Shown: piece by piece, positions 1 to 6,572 of the stretch
How positions within the stretch are numbered: position 1 is the stretch's first letter
Layout: each line of letters begins with the position of its first letter
Assembly: GCA_002335345.1 (NCBI GenBank)
Contig: DDCS01000076.1
Span: 1-7,326, forward strand
DNA: 7,326 nt
Direction: 5' to 3'
Source: Flavobacteriaceae bacterium UBA2000
GTDB lineage: Bacteria; Bacteroidota; Bacteroidia; Flavobacteriales; Flavobacteriaceae
Notes under the pieces: generated by a model
Database searches by the model: none
What the model was told of the DNA's origin: nothing
What the model saw: only the letters and a program-made list of their open reading frames with translations
Made by a program: the position numbers and the translations under genes

Positions 1-78
1 CAAAATATTCACAACCTGAACCCCCCCAAAAAGGGATGTCGCCTTGAGCATACTTTGATATGACTTTTTTGAATCCAT
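1..78 (-). CDS. Second polysaccharide flippase-like gene, 5' fragment (26 codons, runs off the left edge)
   Basis: An ATG at 78-76 opens a frame that stays open to the window edge, exactly 26 codons. It begins MDSKKSYQSM and continues with a segment containing LKATSLFGGVQ. From memory, this resembles the start of many Bacteroidota O-antigen translocase or lipopolysaccharide-biosynthesis flippase proteins: a short polar lead, then a first membrane helix with K-A-T-S-L-F-G-G. It also parallels the upstream flippase, whose N-terminus reads LLKMTSLNA. The start lies 10 nt after the upstream stop codon, so it is probably the next operon gene. A run of seven G on the coding strand falls at codons 18-20. 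The rest of the protein is missing, so the call rests on 26 residues and context; another multi-helix membrane protein of the same superfamily is possible. Confidence 0.68.
   Translation of the reverse strand, partial: MDSKKSYQSMLKATSLFGGVQVVNIL
21..27 (-). repeat. Seven-G homopolymer inside the second flippase gene
   Basis: The plus strand carries seven consecutive C at 21-27, directly followed by five A at 28-32. On the coding strand this is five T then seven G, encoding Phe-Gly-Gly-Val at codons 17-20. Tracts like this can slip during replication, and a one-base change here would truncate the protein almost at once. Seven is short for a proven phase-variable tract, so only the tract itself is certain; switching is inferred. 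Confidence 0.6.
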
Positions 79-88
79 TGAATTAAGG

Positions 89-1387
89 CTATAAGCGTTC
101 TGAATTGAGTTGTTCTTGCTTACGCACGTATTGCCAAACTAAAACAAAGACGACCACCAAATACACAAAATACCTAATGAGATGGCCGATAACCACCCCC
201 TCAACCCCATATGAATCAATAAAATAATGGGCAAAAAAGTAGAATAAACCTACCGATAAGATTTCCGTAAACACAAAGTGATAAACTAATTTTTTAGCAA
301 TAAAATAATAGGAAACAACCATAGAAATTAGGCGAACAAAATCCCCCAATAATTGCCACTGAAACAACGAAGACATGGCATCAAACCCCGGAAAAATTAG
401 CGCAATAATAAAGTCTCTAAAGATATAAACCCCGATCATTCCTAAACCAAAAATGGGCAGTATCGTTTTGTATACATGACCCAGTTCACGGACAAAAGAA
501 CGCCGGCCCACCACAAGGGCAAACTTGGGGATGACGTACATGGTAAATAAGATGGTTGAAAAAGCCATGTAATTCTTGGACAAATCCAACATTGCCGACC
601 AGATCCCTGCATCACTTTCAGAAATCCGTCTTAAAATCATATTACGGATTTCAATCTCAACAGTACTCAAAATGACCGTAGAGAAAAACGACATGAGCGA
701 AAAGGCAACAAAAAACTTGGCCAATGGGGCTTTAAAATAAAGGTCTTTGAACTTGAGGTATTGGGTCAATACTTTGGTAAAAACCCACAGTAAAGTCCCT
801 AATTGTATCGCAGGGGTAATCGCGATAGCAATCAAAACGCCATCAAAATTATCGGCGTACAAAAAGCCGATAATCAGGGCCGAGCTGAGCAAATAACTCA
901 ACAAATCTATTTTGGCAAATTTTTTATACTGAGAGAGTCCGTTAATCACTCCATTAAAGACCCTTTGAAGACTTATCGTGGGAACCAAAAGGGCGATGAG
1001 TTGAATGAGATAAGCATATCGATCACTACCGAACAAATAAGTACTGAGCGAATCGTGCCACAAAAGCAGCACTACCGAACTGATGACGCTTCCAAGGACG
1101 GTAAAAACAAATGTCGTCGAAAAAAGGGCTGCCAATTGTTTCTTATCCTCTTTGAACTCAGAAATGTATTTCACAATTCCGTTGAAAATCCCCAACGAGG
1201 TAAACGAAGTCAGCAACTGGATTAAACTCCGTAATTGTCCTTGCAAGAAAATACCAGACTCCCCAAAATTCTCAGCAATAACCCGACGAATAAACAGTGA
1301 AATAAATTGACGCACCAAAATTACTGGCGCATTAAGCGATGTCATTTTAAGCAGGGTATTGCCCTTTATAAAGTCGATGATTTTCAA
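89..1387 (-). CDS. wzx: O-antigen/lipid-linked oligosaccharide flippase, WzxE-like (MOP superfamily)
   Basis: This 432-residue polytopic inner-membrane protein probably flips undecaprenyl-diphosphate-linked glycan units to the periplasmic face. Hydrophobic segments run through its length (e.g. about 90-110, 125-140, 162-178, 183-203, 222-242, 307-332, 350-364, 370-388, 396-417), consistent with about 12 helices and with the usual MOP flippase length. The N-terminal part, FGESGIFLQGQLRSLIQ (41-57) then GIFNGIVKYISEF (66-78), resembles E. coli WzxE, where the same region includes GIFNGVTKY (recalled, not aligned). The best start is TTG at 1387, because TTGA overlaps the TGA stop of the aminotransferase just as ATGA does at two upstream junctions. 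The first in-frame ATG (1345, residue 15) would leave a gap and trim the N-terminus. Export of the glycan made by this operon is inferred; its substrate cannot be read from sequence. Confidence 0.88.
   Translation of the reverse strand: MKIIDFIKGNTLLKMTSLNAPVILVRQFISLFIRRVIAENFGESGIFLQGQLRSLIQLLTSFTSLGIFNGIVKYISEFKEDKKQLAALFSTTFVFTVLGSVISSVVLLLWHDSLSTYLFGSDRYAYLIQLIALLVPTISLQRVFNGVINGLSQYKKFAKIDLLSYLLSSALIIGFLYADNFDGVLIAIAITPAIQLGTLLWVFTKVLTQYLKFKDLYFKAPLAKFFVAFSLMSFFSTVILSTVEIEIRNMILRRISESDAGIWSAMLDLSKNYMAFSTILFTMYVIPKFALVVGRRSFVRELGHVYKTILPIFGLGMIGVYIFRDFIIALIFPGFDAMSSLFQWQLLGDFVRLISMVVSYYFIAKKLVYHFVFTEILSVGLFYFFAHYFIDSYGVEGVVIGHLIRYFVYLVVVFVLVWQYVRKQEQLNSERL
1384..1387 (-). promoter_or_regulatory. 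TTGA stop/start overlap that sets a TTG start for the flippase
   Basis: On the coding strand 1387-1384 reads TTGA, combining a TTG start for the flippase with the TGA stop of the aminotransferase. Two upstream junctions have the same geometry with ATGA (3458-3455 and 2490-2487). This supports the non-ATG start and suggests translational coupling. No convincing Shine-Dalgarno sequence precedes it. Confidence 0.6.
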
Positions 1388-2490
1388 GGCGTAAAAGAAT
1401 TTAAGCCCGCAATTACCTGATCCACTTCTTCCTTGGTTAGAACGGGACTCATGGGAATACTCAAGACCGTATCGTGCAGCAGTTCCGCTATTGGATGGCG
1501 TTCAAGGCCCAGTTCAGTTAAGCCTTCTTGTTTATGCGGTGGTACAGGATAGTGTATCAAGGTCCCGATACCTTGGCGCTGCAAATGTCTTTCTAATTTT
1601 TCTCGATACCCGGTTCGCACCACATATAAATGGTAGACATGATCCCCATGGTAGCGACCAAGAGGTAACCTTATATGCGGATTTATAATCTCAGCATCAT
1701 AACGCATGGCAATATGCACTCTACGCGCATTATCTTGATCAAGTTGGGGCAACTTAATTGTCAGAAAGGCTGCTTGTAATTCGTCGAGCCTGGAATTAAA
1801 GCCGCTAAATTTGTTATAATACCGCTGCTGTGACCCATAATTGCGCAAACAACGAATAACCTCCGCCAATTGGGCATCATCTGTAGTCACCGCCCCAGCA
1901 TCGCCCAAGGCCCCTAGATTTTTAGTGGGATAAAAGCTAAATCCTGCAGCATCTCCTAAATGGCCCGCACGACTATTGTGCTGATTTTTGGCCCCATGGG
2001 CCTGAGCCGCATCCTCAATAACCAACCAATTTCGCGTATTGGCTAACGCACTAATCTCATTCATCGGGGCTAAAGCGCCATACAAATGTGTGGGCAATAT
2101 GGCTTTAATATCCGGATCGTTTAATTCATTTAATGCCTTCAAATCGAAATTAAAAGTATCCTCTGTGGCATCGATTAACACAGGGGTGAGTCCAGCCTGT
2201 TTTACCGACAATACGGTAGCCACATAGGTATGGGCACAGACCAACACTTTATCGCCAGGTTTGAGTTTCCCAATGACTTTATAGGCCTCAAAAATCAAGC
2301 GTAAGGCATCTAAACCATTGCCTACCCCCACACAAAATTTCACGCCGCAATACTGGGCAAATTGTGATTCAAAATCAGTTACAGCCTCCCCCAATATATT
2401 TTGACCTCGATCCATAAATACCTTAAAAGCGGACTCAAAATCTGCTCTATGCCGGTCATTTATTTTATGTAAATCCAAGTAAGGAATCAT
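1384..2490 (-). CDS. PLP-dependent nucleotide-sugar aminotransferase (DegT/DnrJ/EryC1/StrS family)
   Basis: The enzyme transfers an amino group, usually from glutamate, to a keto-deoxy sugar nucleotide in the cytoplasm. The full family layout is visible in 368 residues: GNGLDALRL at 57-65 (phosphate-binding region), EDAAQAHGA at 159-167 with cofactor-ring Asp160, FYPTKNLGALGDAGA at 186-200 with Lys190 as the PLP Schiff-base lysine, and FNSRLDELQAA at 231-241. The segment IHYPVPPHKQ at 312-321 is, as I recall it, typical of the 3-aminotransferase branch (FdtB/QdtB/DesV type), whereas WecE-type 4-aminotransferases differ there. A dTDP-3-amino-3,6-dideoxyhexose product is therefore favoured over a 4-amino sugar, though this is inference. 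The ATG start overlaps the upstream stop as ATGA. No missing catalytic residue was noticed. Family assignment is firm; the exact sugar is open. Confidence 0.92.
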   Translation of the reverse strand: MIPYLDLHKINDRHRADFESAFKVFMDRGQNILGEAVTDFESQFAQYCGVKFCVGVGNGLDALRLIFEAYKVIGKLKPGDKVLVCAHTYVATVLSVKQAGLTPVLIDATEDTFNFDLKALNELNDPDIKAILPTHLYGALAPMNEISALANTRNWLVIEDAAQAHGAKNQHNSRAGHLGDAAGFSFYPTKNLGALGDAGAVTTDDAQLAEVIRCLRNYGSQQRYYNKFSGFNSRLDELQAAFLTIKLPQLDQDNARRVHIAMRYDAEIINPHIRLPLGRYHGDHVYHLYVVRTGYREKLERHLQRQGIGTLIHYPVPPHKQEGLTELGLERHPIAELLHDTVLSIPMSPVLTKEEVDQVIAGLNSFTP

Positions 2491-3458
2491 CTTAGATTGA
2501 GATTAGTATTTTTATGATTCTTTGTTTCAATTTCGTATTGATTGACCGTTATACAACGTGCGCCACAAGACTCTTTCCAAAATAAAAGACCTGAGTTGAG
2601 AAGGGTTCCATGATTTTCACTCGAGGTGTTAAAATCAAAATAGCGTCGTCCTGAGGCAAATTCTTTGATGATAAAATCGTAGGCTAAGTCAATACTGCCC
2701 AGCTTGTTCTTGTCAGGATCACCCATCACATATTGAGGATGGACTACAGTCGGGGTCAAAAAGACGGTCGTCCCGGCGACAAGTTTATCTCCATTATACA
2801 CCGAAACCTGCTTAATGTTATCAGGAAATCGGGAGGCCAATAGCTTAATTTCTTCTAATGAGTGAACCGGTTTTGCCTTGTGTTTTTGGGAAAGTTCGGG
2901 AATGAGAATCGTATTCCAAAACGCCTCAAAATTATCGTCACAGACCACTTTTAACTCATGTCTTCGTGCTTTATTGAGTCCTTCTCTTCTGTTTTTTTCA
3001 AAACCTAAAACATGATCGTAATCAATCACCAAAGCAACGTCCTTTTTAATGCACTTGGCTTGAGCCAGCGCTAAAAAATAATCGAGCTCATCACAGGGCA
3101 GCTGCGCATAAATCCTTGGAATTTCTTTTAAATTCAGGCGAACAAAATCATGCCTATGCGCATAAAATAAAACCGCTTTAAAGCATTCAAAGGCCTGGAC
3201 AAATTTTACTTTTTTATGCCAAACAACCCCCCCATAAGTCAATCCTTGATGGGCGTATAAGATTTGGTTTTGTTCATGAGCAGGCACCACGGCCAGAAGT
3301 TTGTCATTATAATAAATCATTAAAGAGTGGTCCGAAAATCGATCTTTATGGTAGTCCATAAACCCCCTGCAAAGGATAAACGTGCCATTTTTGCTTTTTG
3401 AGACAAAGGCATCCCACTCAGAAGTGCGCGTGGTATCGTATCGAACAACCTCAATCAT
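2487..3458 (-). CDS. FemAB/GNAT-type acyltransferase-like protein of the glycan operon
   Basis: This 323-residue soluble protein looks like the FemAB-related branch of the GNAT fold, which transfers acyl or aminoacyl groups to amines in cell-envelope biosynthesis. The N-terminal half has WDAFVSKSKNGTFILCRGFMDYH (15-37, W15 to H37), a common opening of this family. The C-terminal half has GSIDLAYDFIIKEF (254-267) and a signature region FDFNTSSENHGTLLNSGLLFWKE (274-296, F274 to E296), which matches the family pattern of a beta strand ending in D-F, then G-x-x-L-N-x-G-L, then F/W-K. There is no signal peptide or membrane segment. ATGA overlaps couple it to both neighbours. Lying directly before a sugar aminotransferase, it plausibly N-acylates the new amino group, the role WecD has in E. 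coli, although WecD is a conventional small acetyltransferase. Modification of a lipid-linked glycan or peptidoglycan stem is an alternative. Donor and acceptor are unknown. Confidence 0.75.
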   Translation of the reverse strand: MIEVVRYDTTRTSEWDAFVSKSKNGTFILCRGFMDYHKDRFSDHSLMIYYNDKLLAVVPAHEQNQILYAHQGLTYGGVVWHKKVKFVQAFECFKAVLFYAHRHDFVRLNLKEIPRIYAQLPCDELDYFLALAQAKCIKKDVALVIDYDHVLGFEKNRREGLNKARRHELKVVCDDNFEAFWNTILIPELSQKHKAKPVHSLEEIKLLASRFPDNIKQVSVYNGDKLVAGTTVFLTPTVVHPQYVMGDPDKNKLGSIDLAYDFIIKEFASGRRYFDFNTSSENHGTLLNSGLLFWKESCGARCITVNQYEIETKNHKNTNLNLR

Positions 3459-4930
3459 TGCTCAACTTTTTTACAATTGACGGCACCATGGGTATCGATA
3501 TATTCATAGACTCCTTTGTACTGCTCATCATTTAAAATAACATAACTGGCATCAGATTCCAAGTCTAGGCCAATGGATTGGTTTTGACTCAAATGTGCCA
3601 ATAGCAAACGAAAGATATTGACCGATGTTGTAAAATTGATCGGTTGTTCTGGTTTCAAATCTTTCGGCCATTTTATAGACAACTGACTGCTAAAGATAGA
3701 ATAAATTAAATCTCGATCCTGTGTTTTGGTGTAGATTTGATTGGTATAGTCAAGGCCTACAAACCCACCGTGATCGGCTAAGAGAATAATTAAACCCTCA
3801 GGATCACGATGCTGAATGAGCCTGACTAGATCCCTTATTGTTACCTGTCCCCGCTCCATACTTTCTAGCCATAAGTCCCTTTCTTTATGGGCTCCAAGCG
3901 AATTTTCTCTCCGTCCGGCAATATGTCCTGGGTTGAAAAACTCAATGAAATAAAATTGTGGCCCAACAGGTGCTTCTTCTAAAAATTGATCCAAATCGTT
4001 GGTGATATTGGCCTTTAAGTTAAATCCTTTGCTCAGGTAACCGATATCGTCGAAATCAAAGTTGGTCCGGTCAAAACCGAGTTTTGGATGGTTCACCAAC
4101 AAATAAGGGGCCTGCGAAATCAAATTACTTTGGTAACCGTTGTTTTTCAAAATCGTCAACACATGATTTTTTGACACGATACACTCACGTGCGTCCAAGG
4201 CTTCACTAAAATTTTCTCCAAAATTGTAATAATGATGCTTCATCATCATCAAGGCACTGTTAGACGACAATGTAGAAGCGTAGTTACTGCGAAAATCAGG
4301 GTAATGGGTAAAACCCAACTGGTTGAGTTCTGATTTAAAAGTGGTGTCTTGATCCTGATAATACCCTCTGTTCATCTCACTAAAATTGACTAAGCCATCA
4401 GGCTGTATCAAATAAATATTGGGCTTGACCTTTAATTCTAAATTCAGGACCTCTTTTTGAATTTCCTTCCATGATTCGGATAAACTCAAATTGTGATAAA
4501 TCTGACCGATGAGTGGAAATAAAGCCAAAAGCCCCATTAATCCCTGGAGGACCATCATCTTGCGGTGATGTTTACTGAGGAAATAGGCGTAAATCAGCGC
4601 CAAAAAGATAATTAACACAGTGATTTTACGGTGAGGTGCCTCGAGGAGTGTTACCTTAAAAAAGAAGAAAAATAGACCGAACCCCAAAAAAGACAACCAA
4701 AGTTCAGCCCAGCGTAAACCAAGTTTTTTTTTCAGTAGTCGAGCGCCGAGCTCAGCGCCTATCAGGGGAAGGATAAAAAAACTTAAAGTAAAAAACACAA
4801 CATGCCCCCATGAGTTCACCAAGCTATAATTATTACCCACATAAAACAAAACGGGGTAAATCCCGGCGCATAATACCACCATCCAAGTCTTTAGCGGTTG
4901 TTTATTGATATCATTCATAAATGGGGACAT
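3455..4930 (-). CDS. Membrane-anchored alkaline-phosphatase/sulfatase-fold enzyme, probable phospho-group transferase on glycans
   Basis: The 491 residues split into a membrane part and a catalytic part. Five hydrophobic helices (about 15-33, 42-60, 75-93, 102-119, 124-143) precede a linker and an alkaline-phosphatase-superfamily domain from about 168. This topology is that of LtaS and EptA transferases, with the catalytic domain outside the cytoplasm. Likely metal/catalytic residues are Asp178 (LIQPDGL), Ser219 or Thr220 (SNYASTLSSNS, 215-225), His336 (FNPGHIAGR) and Asp386-His387 (LLADHGGF). The C/S-x-P-x-R formylglycine signature of true sulfatases is absent from the nucleophile region, so phosphoglycerol or phosphoethanolamine transfer, or hydrolysis of such a group, is more likely than sulfate removal. 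The ATG at 4930 starts 7 nt after the preceding gene; an ATG at 4918 is possible. The stop overlaps the next gene as ATGA. A nine-A coding tract lies at residues 66-69. Substrate unknown. Confidence 0.8.
   Translation of the reverse strand: MSPFMNDINKQPLKTWMVVLCAGIYPVLFYVGNNYSLVNSWGHVVFFTLSFFILPLIGAELGARLLKKKLGLRWAELWLSFLGFGLFFFFFKVTLLEAPHRKITVLIIFLALIYAYFLSKHHRKMMVLQGLMGLLALFPLIGQIYHNLSLSESWKEIQKEVLNLELKVKPNIYLIQPDGLVNFSEMNRGYYQDQDTTFKSELNQLGFTHYPDFRSNYASTLSSNSALMMMKHHYYNFGENFSEALDARECIVSKNHVLTILKNNGYQSNLISQAPYLLVNHPKLGFDRTNFDFDDIGYLSKGFNLKANITNDLDQFLEEAPVGPQFYFIEFFNPGHIAGRRENSLGAHKERDLWLESMERGQVTIRDLVRLIQHRDPEGLIILLADHGGFVGLDYTNQIYTKTQDRDLIYSIFSSQLSIKWPKDLKPEQPINFTTSVNIFRLLLAHLSQNQSIGLDLESDASYVILNDEQYKGVYEYIDTHGAVNCKKVEQ
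4724..4732 (-). repeat. Nine-A coding homopolymer in the membrane transferase gene
   Basis: The plus strand has nine T at 4724-4732, so the coding strand reads nine A over three Lys codons (residues 67-69) in the loop between the second and third membrane helices. Runs of nine A are known to promote polymerase slippage. A frame change here would remove the whole catalytic domain. The tract is certain; any functional slippage is inferred. Confidence 0.6.
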
Positions 4931-4937
4931 AAGGCGC

Positions 4938-6323
4938 TTATTGTCGCGAATGCATTAGATAAAGTATACGGTCACTTCCGGGTATATTTACCTTTTCTAA
5001 AATCTTGAAATGTTCCTCAAAAGCCTTTTCAAAATTCTCTTGATGATAATGGTCAAAATGATTGATAAACTCTCTTTTGCGTTGCAATAATGAATCGACC
5101 CAGCTATCATCGCGTTTCGGGAACTCAATCACCAATAATGGCGATAAGCGGGCAAAAAATTGAGCAGAATCAGCAAACGGAATGTTTGCCGATAAGGTCA
5201 TATGATGAATAACCGCCAAAGCCAGAACAGCCTCGGGGGCCCAAGCGGATAATCGATTGAGTATGGACTCACGCTCTAGATTTACCCAACCTATTGCAGG
5301 ACTTGGCTGAGTCACATCAAACCAAAGCGGCAACATATTGACTTCTTTGTTGGCCTTGACTTGGGCATAATTCAAGGCCACCGCATTGTGATCAACATCG
5401 GCCACAACCGCTAAATCAATGTCGGAATCTATCGCTCGGGCGAACGTCCCATCATTCCCGCCCAGATCTAATATTTTTCGAGCACCATTTCCGGCAATCC
5501 ATTTTTGGATTTGCTCCTTTTTAAAGATAAATGACTCGGGTTGGTAATTGGTTTTATTGTAATAATCGCCCCACTCGGTTTGCTGCATCAGCTCAAGCTG
5601 ATCAATATAATTATAGAGTGAACGCAACAAATTTCGTAAACTCTGTTTTGAGAGTTTAATGCTTCGTGACTTAGGCGTGTATTCATCTTTGTGTTTGGCC
5701 TCCATTTTGGCCATCAGATGAATATTGGTGTATAGCGTTGGACTCAGCTTTGTTCGTTTTGGCAACATGGAGGCGACCAGCGCCACAGGAATTCCATCGA
5801 TATGGGTTTGCATCATCTTTAATGCCTCTGCTCCATGAAAATGGGCTAAAACTAAGGGGCCAAAAAAATGCGTAATAAATTGTTTATAGGCGCGCCACGG
5901 GCTGTCCTTCTGATAAAAGTCAAAGGATAAGGTATCGATAAATACCGGCTTCCCACGATGAAAAGTAACGTTATAAGCCGAGGCATCCTTGAGTGAAAAA
6001 TCGCGATCTAAAGCGAAATTTTGCAGTTTTAAAGTCAATAAAGCCGCCTGCTTGTATTGCTCAAAACTCCATTCATAGGGATAGGTCATCAGATCAATCT
6101 GATCTGGCATCAATACTATTGCCTCTGCTGAACGCTCCTGCTCTACATGCGGTATGAGCATTTTGGCCTTGAATAAAGGCGAAAAAAAATCGGCCTTACA
6201 CAGGGCATCGTAAACTGGAAAGTAAATGGGATTAATCACTCTCTTGACCACTGATCCATCTCGAACAATATATCCAGAAGGGTCTCGGAAAGAGGCTTGA
6301 TGTCTATGAGCCTTGCTCTTCAT
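4938..6323 (-). CDS. Kinase-like/SAM-dependent methyltransferase two-domain protein (NoeA-like)
   Basis: The start used here is ATG at 6323, giving 461 residues and a 20-nt overlap with the microprotein. An in-frame ATG at 6368 would add 15 residues and a 65-nt overlap. Numbering below counts from the longer start. The C-terminal half is a class I methyltransferase: motif I ILDLGGNDGTFA (299-310), acidic AdoMet-binding strand VVADVDHNA (321-329), LALAVIHHM (382-390), then LLVIEFPKRDDSW (411-423). The N-terminal half has SLKDASAYN (125-133) and PVFIDTLSF (141-149). These resemble the catalytic loop (Asp128, Asn133) and metal-binding Asp (Asp145) of aminoglycoside-phosphotransferase/protein-kinase folds. 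From memory, this resembles proteins annotated NoeA-like methyltransferase. No membrane segment is seen, so it is probably cytosolic. Capping or modification of the growing glycan is inferred by analogy with WbdD, which has the two activities in the opposite order. The methyltransferase assignment is firm; kinase activity is unproven. Confidence 0.82.
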   Translation of the reverse strand: MKSKAHRHQASFRDPSGYIVRDGSVVKRVINPIYFPVYDALCKADFFSPLFKAKMLIPHVEQERSAEAIVLMPDQIDLMTYPYEWSFEQYKQAALLTLKLQNFALDRDFSLKDASAYNVTFHRGKPVFIDTLSFDFYQKDSPWRAYKQFITHFFGPLVLAHFHGAEALKMMQTHIDGIPVALVASMLPKRTKLSPTLYTNIHLMAKMEAKHKDEYTPKSRSIKLSKQSLRNLLRSLYNYIDQLELMQQTEWGDYYNKTNYQPESFIFKKEQIQKWIAGNGARKILDLGGNDGTFARAIDSDIDLAVVADVDHNAVALNYAQVKANKEVNMLPLWFDVTQPSPAIGWVNLERESILNRLSAWAPEAVLALAVIHHMTLSANIPFADSAQFFARLSPLLVIEFPKRDDSWVDSLLQRKREFINHFDHYHQENFEKAFEEHFKILEKVNIPGSDRILYLMHSRQ

Positions 6324-6528
6324 TGGGTTGTTTTTCGTCCTGCTCAAAATCGATGGTATCAATTCCATCTTTTTGAGACTTGGTCAGACCAAAAAACGAT
6401 TTCACCTTGTACATAAAGTTTTTTGAAAACAAAACGATACCGGCAGCGGCGGCGACTATGGCTTGAACGAGCATCGCCCCCAAACCTGGATCAAAGTAAA
6501 GAAACATCATTGAAAAATAGCCCATCAT
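6304..6528 (-). CDS. YFDPG-motif membrane microprotein (74 aa) heading the glycan operon
   Basis: I chose ATG at 6528 (next codon also ATG), preceded by the A-rich leader AATAAAAGTG. The frame extends to a GTG at 6573, but that codon sits at the edge of an inverted repeat and adds a less hydrophobic lead. The protein opens MMGYFSMMFLYFDPGLGAML, continues as one hydrophobic helix rich in Ala/Ile/Val (about residues 17-34), then has a basic patch KNFMYKVKSFFG and an acidic tail DFEQDEKQPNEEQ. I recognise the Y-x-D-P-G-x-G-x-M/L pattern followed by a single helix from small uncharacterised proteins that, from memory, occur beside methyltransferase and sulfatase-fold genes in surface-polysaccharide clusters. 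No enzymatic motif is present. A membrane anchor or partner for the next two gene products is a guess from context. Its stop overlaps the next gene by 20 nt. Confidence 0.72.
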   Translation of the reverse strand: MMGYFSMMFLYFDPGLGAMLVQAIVAAAAGIVLFSKNFMYKVKSFFGLTKSQKDGIDTIDFEQDEKQPNEEQGS

Positions 6529-6572
6529 CACTTTTATTGGTCCTTTCCCACAAATTAAATAAAAATGCGGCA

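Noticed and set aside
803..1225. Plus-strand open frame of about 140 codons
   Set aside because: It lies antisense inside the flippase gene, its translation is polar and low in complexity with no recognisable domain, and the opposite strand has a coherent multi-helix protein.
1491..2227. Two short plus-strand open frames opposite the aminotransferase
   Set aside because: Both are antisense shadows of a gene with complete catalytic motifs and show no independent family features.
89..3458. Enterobacterial common antigen biosynthesis itself
   Set aside because: Only gene order and a flippase resemblance match; the acyltransferase type and aminotransferase motif differ, and ECA is restricted to Enterobacterales.
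3455..4930. True formylglycine-dependent sulfatase
   Set aside because: The C/S-x-P-x-R activation motif is not present at the nucleophile region, and the five-helix N-terminus fits transferases better.
6182..6189. Eight-A plus-strand tract in the methyltransferase gene as a phase-variation site
   Set aside because: It encodes Phe-Phe in a normal hydrophobic context, and eight A/T is common by chance in AT-rich DNA.
6551..6558. TTAATTTG on the minus strand as a Bacteroidota -7 box for the glycan operon
   Set aside because: It is one base off the TAnnTTTG consensus and no TTTG-type -33 element was found at suitable spacing, so it is too weak to list. Its position would fit a start at 6528.
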